Positions 19,298-29,333 of a DNA stretch of 64,000 nt are shown here, piece by piece. Each line of letters begins with the position of its first letter. Within the stretch, counting starts at the first letter, position 1. The notes beneath the pieces are model-generated. The model was given only the letters and a program-made list of their open reading frames with translations, did not search any database and was not told the origin of the DNA. The stretch is from Bacteroidales bacterium (GTDB lineage Bacteria > Bacteroidota > Bacteroidia > Bacteroidales > UBA932), in contig JAFWOY010000039.1 in the NCBI GenBank assembly GCA_017509755.1, positions 88,738 through 152,737 of the forward strand. Direction: 5' to 3'. The position numbers were made by a program, and so were the translations under genes.

Positions 19298-21507
19298 AAC
19301 TGCGGAAGGACACGTTTGAGGTCTTCGGCGAGGGACGTATTGTAGCCTTGGGAGAAATAGACGATGCGACCGAAACTGTCGCAGATGGTTACGACCGGCT
19401 TTTGGCGTGAGTCGCTCTTGCATCCGGCACAAAGCATTTCCAAGATGGAACCGTCTTCATCTTTTTCCAGCAGCACCGGCCTTCCCCACTCCGCCAGCAC
19501 AGGCGCGAGCGCTTCGAGTTGTCGCCGGGCGTGGATGGACGGTTCATCGCGGTCGCCCAGCACAGCCAGCAGATAATAGCCGCGGCCGGTTTGCGGAAGG
19601 AAACGGTCGGCGTCCATCGTTCCAAGCACCGTCAATTGATCGGCCGCCCGGCGCATCACCAGTGGAACATCGGTCTCCGTATCGGCTTTCACGGTAAAGA
19701 ATTCGGCGTGGGACAGCACACTGCCGTCCGCCAGCCGCGTGCCTGTCGTCAACATATAGTAGCCTTCCTCCAGCGCGAGCGGGAAAACCTTCGTCCAGGG
19801 ATTGTGGTCGGAGTCTTCATCGAAAGTCAGCAACTTCGCGGTACCCTCTTCGATACGGGCCAAGGTAAAATGATGATAGTATTCCGGATCGCCGGTTCCT
19901 TCCAGCCGCACTGCAACGCGTCCTTTCGGCTTGGCAATCAGCTGCGTATCCCCCGTGAGGGCATCGAGCGCAGCGTCCAGTCCCATCGCCCGGCACAGCG
20001 CTACGTAGAAGATATTGCGGTTCGCCGCATCCGCCTTCCGGCTGCGCCACACGTCAATGGGGGCCATCCGAAGCCCCTGCGGATTCAGGCGCGTGTCCGG
20101 CTCGATCTGTTTTTCCACCCATTCCGCCACGGCCTCCGGAGAATCCAGAGCGAGTTCGGCGCCCAATTCCTCAAAATAGGGTTTGAGCGCTTCCAGTTCC
20201 ACCCGCGGGCAATCACGCTCCGGACGGAATTCCCCGTCAATATGCGCATACGCATCCTCCAGCACATCAGCGGTTACATCGCCCCGATCCTTGTCCGAGA
20301 GCGAAGCCAGCAGCGCCCGCGCATTCGCATCGGGATGGGCCGCGAGGAACGCGTCCACGACAGCGGCATTGCCTTTCGGGCGCGCTTCCCGGAGTGCGTC
20401 TTCCGTACGGAGCCGCTCCGCATTGCGGGCTACTTCCGCTTCAGTTGCCCCCGAAGGCAGCGGATCTTCAGCTGGAGGCACAATATCCAGTTCCAGCGAG
20501 AAGGCTTCGCCCACCCGGTGGTCAAGCGTTACGGAAACCGCGTCTCCGTCAATCACTGCCAGACCGAAACGGTCCTCTTTCGCAGCCCAGGCCACCATAT
20601 CGCCTTTTCCCATATCGAGCGCCGCCCGGCCTTTCCGGTCCGTCGTATAACGGGCTACCGTATAGTATTCTCCGTAATTGTAGATCTTGAACTCTACGTT
20701 TGCTCCCGACACCGGGCGACCTGTTTGATCCAGCACCGTGACCACGCTGCGCCGGGCCGGTACATAGCCGCGGATCACATTGATTTCCGTATAGCACGGC
20801 GTACGCTGGATCACATCCTCATCTCCGTGATAATCTCCGAAGACCTTGGTATGCAGGATCAGCGCCCGGGACACGGGGCCGGTAAACCAGGCCATGTCGA
20901 GCCGTGGCTCCGGCTCACAGGCGCCCATGAAGTGCCATTTCCCATCCACAAAGACCTCTACCCAGGCGTGATTGTCATCGGTATGCGCCCAGCGCGGAGT
21001 ATAGACTTGCCGGGCGGGAATACCCGCAGCCCGCAAAGCCGCCACGGTCAGGACGGATTCTTCCCCACAACGGCCGACACCCCGCTGGATGGTCTGCAGC
21101 GGCGACGAGGTCCGCCCGTCGGACGGCTGGTACGTCGCCATTTCGTGGCACCAGTGATTGATTTCCAGCGCAGCTGCCCCGATGTCCATGCCCGCCACAC
21201 GGGCACAGAGCGTGTCGGCATACAGCGTCCTGAAATCATCGAGGGGCTCATTGTTGACCCGGAGCGGCAGCACGAAGTGCCGGAATTCCCGTTCGGGAAT
21301 GTCCCACCCCATCCGGTCCCTGACTTCCAGGGTTTTCTCCACATTCGCCTGCCAGAAAGCCAACGGATGGGCCGCCAGGTCCGGATGCGGCATATAGGCA
21401 TACAGGAAATCGATATAAGGGTCAGCTTCGCCGCGCGGTTCACTGCCGCAGGCGGTCAGCAAAGGAAGGAGGAGCAGCCACGCTGCCAGGCATCGGATCG
21501 CTTTCAT
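19294..21507 (-). CDS. Transglutaminase-domain lipoprotein, paralogue 2
   Basis: A 737-residue lipoprotein (lipobox LLTAC). The transglutaminase-like catalytic triad is visible: Cys in GRCGEESVLTVAAL (about residue 146), His in DNHAWVEVFVDGKW (about 184) and Asp in EPEPRLDMAW. The N-terminal 130 residues are helical and include VEKTLEVRDRMGWDIPEREFRHFVLPLRVN. After the catalytic domain are beta-sandwich carboxypeptidase-regulatory-like repeats (VLDQTGRPVSGANVEFKIYNYGEYYT) and a C-terminal thioredoxin-like part. Such domains in bacteria usually act as cysteine peptidases or amidases rather than true cross-linkers. It overlaps its paralogue by 4 bp upstream and cutC by 4 bp downstream. Confidence 0.85.
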   Translation of the reverse strand: MKAIRCLAAWLLLLPLLTACGSEPRGEADPYIDFLYAYMPHPDLAAHPLAFWQANVEKTLEVRDRMGWDIPEREFRHFVLPLRVNNEPLDDFRTLYADTLCARVAGMDIGAAALEINHWCHEMATYQPSDGRTSSPLQTIQRGVGRCGEESVLTVAALRAAGIPARQVYTPRWAHTDDNHAWVEVFVDGKWHFMGACEPEPRLDMAWFTGPVSRALILHTKVFGDYHGDEDVIQRTPCYTEINVIRGYVPARRSVVTVLDQTGRPVSGANVEFKIYNYGEYYTVARYTTDRKGRAALDMGKGDMVAWAAKEDRFGLAVIDGDAVSVTLDHRVGEAFSLELDIVPPAEDPLPSGATEAEVARNAERLRTEDALREARPKGNAAVVDAFLAAHPDANARALLASLSDKDRGDVTADVLEDAYAHIDGEFRPERDCPRVELEALKPYFEELGAELALDSPEAVAEWVEKQIEPDTRLNPQGLRMAPIDVWRSRKADAANRNIFYVALCRAMGLDAALDALTGDTQLIAKPKGRVAVRLEGTGDPEYYHHFTLARIEEGTAKLLTFDEDSDHNPWTKVFPLALEEGYYMLTTGTRLADGSVLSHAEFFTVKADTETDVPLVMRRAADQLTVLGTMDADRFLPQTGRGYYLLAVLGDRDEPSIHARRQLEALAPVLAEWGRPVLLEKDEDGSILEMLCAGCKSDSRQKPVVTICDSFGRIVYFSQGYNTSLAEDLKRVLPQL

Positions 21508-23792
21508 TGCGCGTTCTTATCGATTTGTGGAATGATTCTTCGGAGGTTTTCGGCAAGCGTCGGATCGGCGCCCCGCGAAACATAGACAATCCGCCCCCAT
21601 CCGTCCGCAATCGCCACCAAAGGAAGCACGGGAGAAGGCAGCCGGCAGCCCGTCAGAAGGTCTGTCTGGATGGCACCGTCAGCATCGTCGAAAGAGACCA
21701 GATGCGACAACTGGCTCAACGGTCGCGCGTCTGTCTTTGTCAAAAGCCGCTCTCCGGCCGGCCCTGTCACGAAAACCGGCTGACCCCAGGATTCCAGCAG
21801 CGGCTGGGCTTCATCCAATTGACGGAGGCACTCCCGCGTCGCTTCATCCCGGTCGCCCAATTCGACCACCAGATAATAGCCGCGGGCCGCCACGGGGATG
21901 AAAGGACCCGCATTGAACATGCCCCAAACATACGCACGCGCACCCGGATCCCGCAGACGCAACGGGACTACCGTAGTGGAATCGGCCGTCACACGGAAGA
22001 ATGCCGTGTGCGAAAGGACGCTGTAATCAGCCAGGCGCACACCGGTCGTCAACATGTAACAGCCCTCCTCGAGTGTCAGCGGGAAAATCTCTTCCCAGGC
22101 ACGCCGTTCTTTTCCATCTTCGCCCAGCGGAATGCGACGCGTCGTTTGCGCTTCGATCCGGGAAATTGAAAAATGCTGGTCGCAGTCCGTCGGCATGACA
22201 CCCTCGAACGTCACATCCACCCGGCCGACCCGGGCATCCGGATCCAGCGCGCCATAGGTCGCTTCGAAACCCATTGCCCGGCAAAGGGCCACCCGGAAGA
22301 TATCGCGGCTCCGCCGGTCCGCTTTCCGGCACTGCCACACGTCAGCAGGCGCCATCCGCACCCCTTGTGGGTTGTACCATGACACCAATTGGATATGCTG
22401 GTCCACCCATTCATCCACGGCAGCAGGGCTATCCAGCGAAACACCCGCCTGCCGCAGCGAGAAAAATGGCTTGAGGGGTTCCTGCTCGATCCGGGGGCAG
22501 TCGCGCAAAGGACGGAATGTCCCGTCGATATGCGCAAAGGCATCTTCCAGGACATCGAGAGACACGACGCCGCGGTCGTGGTCGTCCAGCGAAGCGAGCA
22601 AGTCCTGCGCCTGTTCCCCGGGATGGGCGGTCAGGAAAGCGGTAAGGACGTCCGCATTGCCATGGGGACGACTGTTGCGGATCGAATCCTCGACCGCCAC
22701 GCGTGCTCCGTTGGCGGCTTCATCCGCTTCTGTTTTCGGTTGGGGAAGAGGGCGCTCGACAGGAATCACCAAGTCATAGTCAACCTGGAAAGACTCACCC
22801 GGAACATGGTCCAGCTTCACTACAACTTCTTCGCCATCCAGTTTGGCCAGGCCGAAACGGCCGGCTTTCGAAGCCCACACAATGAGGTCGCCATACCCCA
22901 TCTCAAAAGTCACACGGCCCCGAAAATCACTCATACGGCTATGGAGCGTGACATACTCACCGGCATTATACACCTTGCACTCCACCCGGGCCCCGCGGAC
23001 CGGCCGGCCAGAAGGATCGACGACCCTGACGACACTGCGGCGCGTGGGCGCATAAAGGTGGATGAGATTGATCTTGGAATTCTGGGTGGAACGGGCAAGG
23101 ACCGGTTCAGGGCCCTTGTACTTTCCCACTACCGGCGAACTGATGACATGGGCCCGGGCAACCACATCGTTGATCCAGGCGATATCCAGATGGCTTTCAG
23201 GCTCGCAAGCACCCATGAAATGCCATTGTCCGTCGGTCCAGACTTCCGCCCAGGCATGCGCACCGTCGATATGCGACCAGTGCGGGGCATTGGCCAGTCT
23301 GGCCGGGAGTCCGGCCGCCCGAAGGGCGGCGACCACCAGGACTGCTTCTTCATTGCAACGCCCTGCCCCCTCTTGAATCAGTTGCGTCGGCGACATCGTC
23401 CAACCGGTCGTCAGCCGGAAGGTGGCCATCTCCAGGCACCAGTGGTTGATTTCCAAGGCAGCCTCCTCCATGGACATTCCTGCCACACGCGCGCAAAGCG
23501 TATCAGCATACAGTGTGCGGAAATCATCGAGGGCTTCCATGCCTACGCGGATCGGCAGCACGAAATAACGGAACTCCCTTTCCGGAACGCCCCATTGCAT
23601 CCGGTCGCGGACTTCGAGGGTTTTGGCGACATTGGCCTCCCAATAGGCGCGCGGCTTGGCCACGTCATCGGCCAGATTCATCGACTGGTAAAGATAATCG
23701 ACGTATTGTTCCACCGTGCCGGCCCGCTGACTGCAGGATACCAGCGACAGCAACGCGACAAGGAGCAAAAGGCATCGGCGCAGCGAATCCAT
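21504..23792 (-). CDS. Transglutaminase-domain lipoprotein, paralogue 1
   Basis: A 762-residue lipoprotein (lipobox LVSC) of the same architecture as the next gene downstream and clearly a tandem duplicate: NVAKTLEVRDRMQWGVPEREFRYFVLPIRV, the Cys motif GRCNEEAVLVVAALRAAGLPAR, the His motif GAHAWAEVWTDGQWHFMGACEPES and the Asp in SHLDIAW all align with it. The C-terminus differs more than the catalytic core and also contains a putative thioredoxin-like region lacking a CxxC pair. It starts 8 bp after the GH92 stop, so the four genes GH92, both transglutaminases and cutC form one minus-strand transcription unit. The substrate is unknown. Confidence 0.85.
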   Translation of the reverse strand: MDSLRRCLLLLVALLSLVSCSQRAGTVEQYVDYLYQSMNLADDVAKPRAYWEANVAKTLEVRDRMQWGVPEREFRYFVLPIRVGMEALDDFRTLYADTLCARVAGMSMEEAALEINHWCLEMATFRLTTGWTMSPTQLIQEGAGRCNEEAVLVVAALRAAGLPARLANAPHWSHIDGAHAWAEVWTDGQWHFMGACEPESHLDIAWINDVVARAHVISSPVVGKYKGPEPVLARSTQNSKINLIHLYAPTRRSVVRVVDPSGRPVRGARVECKVYNAGEYVTLHSRMSDFRGRVTFEMGYGDLIVWASKAGRFGLAKLDGEEVVVKLDHVPGESFQVDYDLVIPVERPLPQPKTEADEAANGARVAVEDSIRNSRPHGNADVLTAFLTAHPGEQAQDLLASLDDHDRGVVSLDVLEDAFAHIDGTFRPLRDCPRIEQEPLKPFFSLRQAGVSLDSPAAVDEWVDQHIQLVSWYNPQGVRMAPADVWQCRKADRRSRDIFRVALCRAMGFEATYGALDPDARVGRVDVTFEGVMPTDCDQHFSISRIEAQTTRRIPLGEDGKERRAWEEIFPLTLEEGCYMLTTGVRLADYSVLSHTAFFRVTADSTTVVPLRLRDPGARAYVWGMFNAGPFIPVAARGYYLVVELGDRDEATRECLRQLDEAQPLLESWGQPVFVTGPAGERLLTKTDARPLSQLSHLVSFDDADGAIQTDLLTGCRLPSPVLPLVAIADGWGRIVYVSRGADPTLAENLRRIIPQIDKNAQ

Positions 23793-23800
23793 GGGTTTCC

Positions 23801-26728
23801 TTATTTGATGGTTACTTCATCGATGAAAAGGTGGGCCTGGCCGCCGGCACCGATGTGCCAGTCGGGCAGCATACCGAAATTCTTGGCAATCACCTTGACA
23901 TAGCGGGCGTCTGTGCGGACCGGCTGCGATATTTCGGCAATCTGGGGCGTCTCGTCACGCGGATCGACCGAATGGCTCTGCCGGCCCTGCAACTGGTAGG
24001 TCTTCCCGTCACGGGAGGTATAGAACTCAACCCACGGCGGCAACAGGATCCATTTTTGCGAGTCTTGCAGGAAACCGGCGCTGATCTTGGAAATCCGCTT
24101 CACCTCTCCCATATCGATCACGGCCTCGAAGTCGCTCCGGTAACCTTGCCAGGGGCCCAATCGGTAATTGGTCGAGCCGCGGATATTGTCCACGATGGCC
24201 TGGTCGCCGCCGGCGCTGTACATCGGCGTGTAGGGATGGACGATCGTCACTTTGTAACTGTGTTCCATGCGGCGGAGTGTCGTATGCGTCGTGAAACTGC
24301 GGTTGCCTTCCCGGTCGGTGCAATACGCATAGACAGTACAGTTGCGGCTCACGGTAAAAGGTCGCTCATAGCGTTGGAAATCGCCGCCTGCCACGCTGCC
24401 TTCGGGCACCGTCTGATACCAGATGCTGCAGGCCTTGTCCGGGGATTCGATTTCCACTTTCGTGAACGCTTTGAAAAAAGGATCGGGCACTTTGAACCAG
24501 GGATTTACCACGATGGTCTTTTCGACAGCGGCCACGGGCCGGTCTTCTTCCTTGCTGCCGAAACGGGGATTGGGCTTGTCATCCATGCCGAAGATGAAGG
24601 TACGGCCCCGCTCGATATCGGCATAACGGAGATAGGATTTCGAATACGGGACGCCGTCACGCATGACGTGGTTCACGTACCGGTTGTCAGGGGAAGTGCG
24701 CGGTGCGCGGATCGTGAAGTCGTTGCCGTTTTCCTGATGGATGACGGCGTTGCGGAACAGCGGCGAACCGAATACGAAGACATCGCTGCCGGGCGTGACC
24801 GGATAAAGACCGAGGGCGCTCATCACATACCAGGCGGACATCTGGCCGCAATCCTCGTTGCCGCACAGGCCATCGGGACGAGCCGCGAAGAGATCATCCA
24901 TGATCTGCCGGACCACCCGCTGCGTTTTCCAGGGAACGCCGATATAGTTGTAAAGATAGGCGATGTGATGGCTCGGCTCGTTGCCCTGGACATACTGGCC
25001 GATCATGCCGGTCATGTCCGCCTGCTGGATACCGGAAATCTGGCTGTTCGTACTGAACAGTTCATCGAGCCAGTCTTCCATCGAACCGTCGCCGCCGCTG
25101 ACTTCCACCAATCCGTTGATGTCGTGCTGCACATGGAACGAATATTGCCAGGAACTGGCTTCCGTATAATGGACATTGACCTCCGCAGGGTCGAACGGGG
25201 ACGACCAGAGACCATTCTGGCGCGGCCGCATGAAGCCGGTGGAAGGATCGTAGAGGTTGCGCCAATACTGCGACCGCTTCAGGAATTCCGCTTCGACCGC
25301 TTTGTCTCCGACATACCGGGCTACCTGAGCGATACACCAGTCGTCCACGGCATACTCCAGTGTCCGGGAAACGGACTGGCCTTCGAGTTCGGCCAGGATG
25401 AAACCGTTCTCCCGATAGATGTCAATGCCATACTCCGGCCGGTTGGCGCTCGCGACCATCGCCCGGAGCGCCTTTTTCACATCGAAGTCCGTGATGCCCT
25501 TGGCAATGGCGTCGGCGATTACCGGCGCGGCGCTGTAACCGATCATGCAGTCCGTCTCGTTGCCGCTGAGTTCCCAGATGGGCAACTTGCCGGCCTCATC
25601 GAAAATGGAGAGCATGGTCTTGATGAAATCGACCGTCCGTTTCCGTTCGATGACGTTGAACAACGGATGCAAGGTCCGGTACGTGTCCCAGAGGGAGAAG
25701 ATGTGGTAACGGTCCCAGCCCTCAGCTTTGTGGACCTTGCGGTCCATGCCACGGTACTCGCCGTTGCTGTCAGAATAGAGGCTCGGCGCGATGGCCGTAT
25801 GGTAGAGCGCCGTGTAAAATGTGCTCATGCGGTCCGGATCGCCTTCCACCTCGATCTTCGAGAGATAGTCATCCCAGGCGCGGCGGGTCGATTCGCGCAG
25901 CAGGTCGAACGAATAGATGCCTTTGGTATTCCAGTCGCTTTCACTCTCCAGGTTGGCACGGGCATTCGCTTCGGAGACCGAGGAAATGCCGACCCGGACC
26001 ACCAGTTCGCGGGCCCGGGATTGTCCGGCAGGACGGCCGAAAGTCAGCAAGGCCGTGGCACCGGAAGGATTGTCCGTCACCTTCGCTTCGCGGATCGGGC
26101 GCGAAAACTCCATGTAGAAATAGACGATCTGGTCCTCCGCCCAACTGGAGGACTGCCGGAATCCCTGCACGGCGTTCTCCCCCACCTGTTCCAGTTTGGA
26201 GCCGAGCACTTTGTCGCGCGGGCCCAGGTCAATGACCAGCTGCGGCTCGACACCTCGCGGATATGTATAGCGGTGAATGCCGACGCGACGGCCGACCACC
26301 AGCTCGGCATTCACGTTCCACCGGTCCAGATAGACACGGTAGTAGCCGGGCGCCGCCTCTTCGTTGTCGTGCGAGAAGGGAGACTGGTAATTCTCTTCTG
26401 TAATCAGGCTGGCGAAGCCATGGACCGGCATGACACGGATATCGCACAAGTCAGCGCAGCCGGTACCGCTCAGATGGGTATGGGAGAATCCTTTGATAAG
26501 GGAATCACTGTAGTGGTAGCCTGAACAGCCGTCCCAGTTGTCCCCGCGGGTGTCGGGACTCAGCTGGATCATGCCGAAAGGATAGGCGGCTCCGGGAAAG
26601 GTGTGACCATGGAAATCGGTTCCCGTGAAAGGATTGACCAGGTCGGCACATTTTGTGCGAAGGATTCCGGCCGAAAGCAGGCCGGGCAGGCCGGCCAGCA
26701 GGAAGACGAAGAGAAGAAGCTTTTTCAT
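23801..26728 (-). CDS. Glycoside hydrolase family 92 alpha-mannosidase
   Basis: A 975-residue secreted enzyme with a signal peptide (KKLLLFVFLLAGLPGLLSAG). The GH92 core shows VNPFTGTDFHGHTFPGAAYPFG near the start, SLWDTYRTLHPLF, YVQGNEPSHHIAYLYNY and GNEDCGQMSAWYVMSALGLYP, the last including the catalytic acid region. GH92 enzymes are calcium-dependent exo-acting alpha-mannosidases that trim N-glycans or fungal mannan. After about residue 740 come a chitobiase C-terminal-type beta domain (SIWYQTVPEGS) and a discoidin/F5-8 type C-like carbohydrate-binding domain. The frame stays open upstream beyond the ATG, but only this ATG yields a signal peptide and avoids the divergent gene. The enzyme heads the operon with the transglutaminases. 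Confidence 0.93.
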   Translation of the reverse strand: MKKLLLFVFLLAGLPGLLSAGILRTKCADLVNPFTGTDFHGHTFPGAAYPFGMIQLSPDTRGDNWDGCSGYHYSDSLIKGFSHTHLSGTGCADLCDIRVMPVHGFASLITEENYQSPFSHDNEEAAPGYYRVYLDRWNVNAELVVGRRVGIHRYTYPRGVEPQLVIDLGPRDKVLGSKLEQVGENAVQGFRQSSSWAEDQIVYFYMEFSRPIREAKVTDNPSGATALLTFGRPAGQSRARELVVRVGISSVSEANARANLESESDWNTKGIYSFDLLRESTRRAWDDYLSKIEVEGDPDRMSTFYTALYHTAIAPSLYSDSNGEYRGMDRKVHKAEGWDRYHIFSLWDTYRTLHPLFNVIERKRTVDFIKTMLSIFDEAGKLPIWELSGNETDCMIGYSAAPVIADAIAKGITDFDVKKALRAMVASANRPEYGIDIYRENGFILAELEGQSVSRTLEYAVDDWCIAQVARYVGDKAVEAEFLKRSQYWRNLYDPSTGFMRPRQNGLWSSPFDPAEVNVHYTEASSWQYSFHVQHDINGLVEVSGGDGSMEDWLDELFSTNSQISGIQQADMTGMIGQYVQGNEPSHHIAYLYNYIGVPWKTQRVVRQIMDDLFAARPDGLCGNEDCGQMSAWYVMSALGLYPVTPGSDVFVFGSPLFRNAVIHQENGNDFTIRAPRTSPDNRYVNHVMRDGVPYSKSYLRYADIERGRTFIFGMDDKPNPRFGSKEEDRPVAAVEKTIVVNPWFKVPDPFFKAFTKVEIESPDKACSIWYQTVPEGSVAGGDFQRYERPFTVSRNCTVYAYCTDREGNRSFTTHTTLRRMEHSYKVTIVHPYTPMYSAGGDQAIVDNIRGSTNYRLGPWQGYRSDFEAVIDMGEVKRISKISAGFLQDSQKWILLPPWVEFYTSRDGKTYQLQGRQSHSVDPRDETPQIAEISQPVRTDARYVKVIAKNFGMLPDWHIGAGGQAHLFIDEVTIK

Positions 26729-26782
26729 AATATGTAAAAATAGGCATTTTTTTATTATTTTTACCGAATAATTGAACGCAAA

Positions 26783-27817
26783 ATGAAAAGAACCCTGTTT
26801 GCCCTGGCGCTGATGCTGTTTTCCCTCGCGGACGCAGCGGCCCAGACCGGTTCCGTTGTGTACAGTCTTCCCCGGACCACCGTCTGCGTCCGGGTCGAAG
26901 CCCGGCGCGAAGCCTTCACTGCGGGCCCCTACGCCCAATATGCCCAGAAATACTTCGGCGTCGCCGCCCGGACCCAGAACGGCACCACCTATACCCTCCA
27001 GAACATCACCCTGACACCCTATGTGGAAGCCGATCCCAAGGCTCGTTTCACCATCACGGTCCCCGACAAATCCTCGGCCGGTTTCCTGCAGCTCTGCGCG
27101 CAGGGCCTCGTCGTGATGGCCGACAACTATACGGGCCGGCCGGCCGCCTGGCGTTTCACCAGCCAGGCAGGCGCCGCCCATTTTGAAGGCATCGACCCGC
27201 TGGGCAACCTCGGCAGCGAGACCACCACGCTCTACAAAGCTGTCAAAACCGATGACGGCTATGAACGCGTCCCCGTGACCCAGGACAATGTGGTGGAGAA
27301 ATCAGCGGACCGCAAGGCCGCTGACGCCGCCGCCTTGATCTTCAGTCTCCGCGAGAAGCGGCAGCAGATCGCCACAGGCGACACCGACGCCACCTTCAGC
27401 GGCGAGGCGCTCCAAGCTGCCATCAACGAGATTACCCGCGAAGAAGAACGCTACCTGAGCCTCTTTTACGGCATCCGTGACATCTCGATCGAAGAAAAGA
27501 CTTTTGACGTGACGCCCGACCCCGACAGCAAAGACCAGCGTTACACTGCTTTCCGAATCTCCGACAAAGACGGGCTGCTGCCCGCTTCCGTCAACGAAGG
27601 GAAAGCCGTAACCCTTGAGTTCCGGATTGAACCGCTCGCCAGCCCCGACGTGACCGCCGAGCGTGGCCGGGAGAGTTCGCTGGTCCATTACCGCATCCCT
27701 GCCATCACCCGCTGCCGGCTGGTCCGCGACGGGACGATCCTGCTGGAAAACCGCATCCCCGTTTACCAGCTGGGTGAGGATGCCTCCCTTCCCTTGAATG
27801 TATTGTTGACAAAATAA
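26783..27817 (+). CDS. DUF4831 family secreted protein
   Basis: A 344-residue protein with a signal peptide (LFALALMLFSLADAAAQ). The mature N-terminus VYSLPRTTVCVRVEARREAFTAGPYAQYAQKYFGV is the hallmark of DUF4831, a Bacteroidetes-specific family of unknown function. Further family features are the repeated threonine/tyrosine-rich strands and the EEERYLSLFYG segment. It is divergent from the GH92 gene and followed 20 bp later by pepD. Nothing in the sequence reveals an activity. Confidence 0.85.
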   Translation: MKRTLFALALMLFSLADAAAQTGSVVYSLPRTTVCVRVEARREAFTAGPYAQYAQKYFGVAARTQNGTTYTLQNITLTPYVEADPKARFTITVPDKSSAGFLQLCAQGLVVMADNYTGRPAAWRFTSQAGAAHFEGIDPLGNLGSETTTLYKAVKTDDGYERVPVTQDNVVEKSADRKAADAAALIFSLREKRQQIATGDTDATFSGEALQAAINEITREEERYLSLFYGIRDISIEEKTFDVTPDPDSKDQRYTAFRISDKDGLLPASVNEGKAVTLEFRIEPLASPDVTAERGRESSLVHYRIPAITRCRLVRDGTILLENRIPVYQLGEDASLPLNVLLTK

Positions 27818-27837
27818 TCTTATCAAAAACCCGTATC

Positions 27838-29301
27838 ATGCCTATCCGCAACTTAGAACCCAAGAGCGTCTGGAACAACTTCTACGCGCTCACCCAGATT
27901 CCCCGTCCGTCCGGACATACACAGAAAGTAGCCAAATTCCTGGTCCAATTCGGCAAGGACCTCGGTCTCGAAGCCTTCCAGGATGAGTGCGGCAACGTCA
28001 TCATCCGCAAGCCTGCCACCCCGGGCATGGAAGACCGCAAAGGCATCGTGCTCCAGGCCCACATGGATATGGTCCCGCAGAAAAACAACGATAAGAAGCA
28101 CGACTTCACGAAAGATCCTATCGAGACCCGCATCGTCCACCACGACGACGGCGACTGGGTGTATGCCAACGGCACGACCCTCGGCGCCGATGACGGCCTC
28201 GGCGTGGCCGCCGCCATGTCGGTCCTCGAATCCAAGACCCTGAAACACGGCCCCATCGAGGCCCTCTTCACGGTCGATGAAGAGACCCGCATGGTCGGCG
28301 CCAAAGCCTTGAAACCCGGCATCCTCCAGGGAGACATCCTGCTCAACCTCGACTCCGAGACAGAAGGCGAACTCTATGTGGGCTGCGCCGGCGGCCTGGA
28401 CGCCAACGTCACGTTCAAATACAAGGAAGCCCCGATGCCGAAGGGTTACAAGCCTTTCCAGGTGATTGTCACCGGCCTGCGCGGCGGCCACTCCGGCATG
28501 GAGATCAACGAAGGCCGCGGCAACGCCAACAAGGTGATGGCCCGCGTCCTGATGCCGATGGTCCGTCATTTCCGCGGCAAACTCGTCAGTTTCAACGGCG
28601 GCAACATGCGCAACGCCATCCCGCGTGAGGCAGAGGCCGTCATTGCCCTCCCGGCCGAGAAGGAAAATGCAGCCCTGAAGGTTGTCGCATCCACGTTGGC
28701 TACTGTCAAAGCGGAACTCGCCGCCATCGACCCCAACGTCTCGATCACCTTCGCCCCTGCCAAGGCCACGAAGATCATCGCCGGCACGACCGGCCTGAAA
28801 CTCCTGCGCGCCCTCTACGCCTGCCCCAACGGCGTCGACCGCATGAGCCTCGAGATCAAGGACCTCGTAGAGACCTCGAACAACCTGGCCATCGTCCACA
28901 CGGACAAGGGTGTCATCACCGTCAACACGCTGCTCCGCGGCTCGACGGATTCCCTGAAGGAAGACCTCGCCGAGGCTGTCCGCTGCGCCTTTGAGCTGGC
29001 CGGCGCGAAAGTCTTCTTCGACGGCGGCTACTCCGGCTGGAGCCCGAACATGAAATCGCCCATCCTCCACACCATGAAGGACCAGTACAAGAAGCTCTTC
29101 GGCAAGGAACCCGCCGTCATGGCCATCCATGCCGGCCTCGAGTGCGGTATCCTCGCCGGTGCCTATCCGCAGTGGGACATGATCTCCTGCGGCCCGACGC
29201 TCAAGTCGCCGCACTCCCCGGACGAACGCTGCTTCATCCCGTCGGTCGCCAAGTGGTGGCAGTTCATCGAAGCCGTCCTCGAGGACGCTCCGAAGAAATA
29301 A
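27838..29301 (+). CDS. pepD: Aminoacyl-histidine dipeptidase (PepD), M20 family
   Basis: A 487-residue cytosolic dinuclear zinc peptidase. The ligands appear in the expected order: His in LQAHMDMV, bridging Asp in LGADDGLGVAAAM, catalytic and bridging Glu in FTVDEETRMVGA, Asp in NLDSETEGELYVG and a C-terminal His near IHAGLECGILAGAYP. The lid domain carries RGGHSGMEINEGRGNANK. The product cleaves Xaa-His and other dipeptides. It is a single gene after DUF4831, and it is followed by the promoter of the ribosomal protein operon. Confidence 0.95.
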   Translation: MPIRNLEPKSVWNNFYALTQIPRPSGHTQKVAKFLVQFGKDLGLEAFQDECGNVIIRKPATPGMEDRKGIVLQAHMDMVPQKNNDKKHDFTKDPIETRIVHHDDGDWVYANGTTLGADDGLGVAAAMSVLESKTLKHGPIEALFTVDEETRMVGAKALKPGILQGDILLNLDSETEGELYVGCAGGLDANVTFKYKEAPMPKGYKPFQVIVTGLRGGHSGMEINEGRGNANKVMARVLMPMVRHFRGKLVSFNGGNMRNAIPREAEAVIALPAEKENAALKVVASTLATVKAELAAIDPNVSITFAPAKATKIIAGTTGLKLLRALYACPNGVDRMSLEIKDLVETSNNLAIVHTDKGVITVNTLLRGSTDSLKEDLAEAVRCAFELAGAKVFFDGGYSGWSPNMKSPILHTMKDQYKKLFGKEPAVMAIHAGLECGILAGAYPQWDMISCGPTLKSPHSPDERCFIPSVAKWWQFIEAVLEDAPKK

Positions 29302-29333
29302 TTTGGTGATTCAAAATATTATCCTTACTTTTG
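29302..29333 (+). promoter_or_regulatory. Promoter of the rpsF-rpsR-rplI operon
   Basis: TTTG (29302-29305), 20 nt, then TACTTTTG (29326-29333): a near-ideal Bacteroidetes -33/-7 pair. It starts immediately after the pepD stop. Confidence 0.75.

Noticed and set aside
26729..27181. N-terminal extension of the GH92 frame
   Set aside because: It is antisense to the DUF4831 gene and would bury the signal peptide; the ATG at 26728 gives a standard secreted enzyme.
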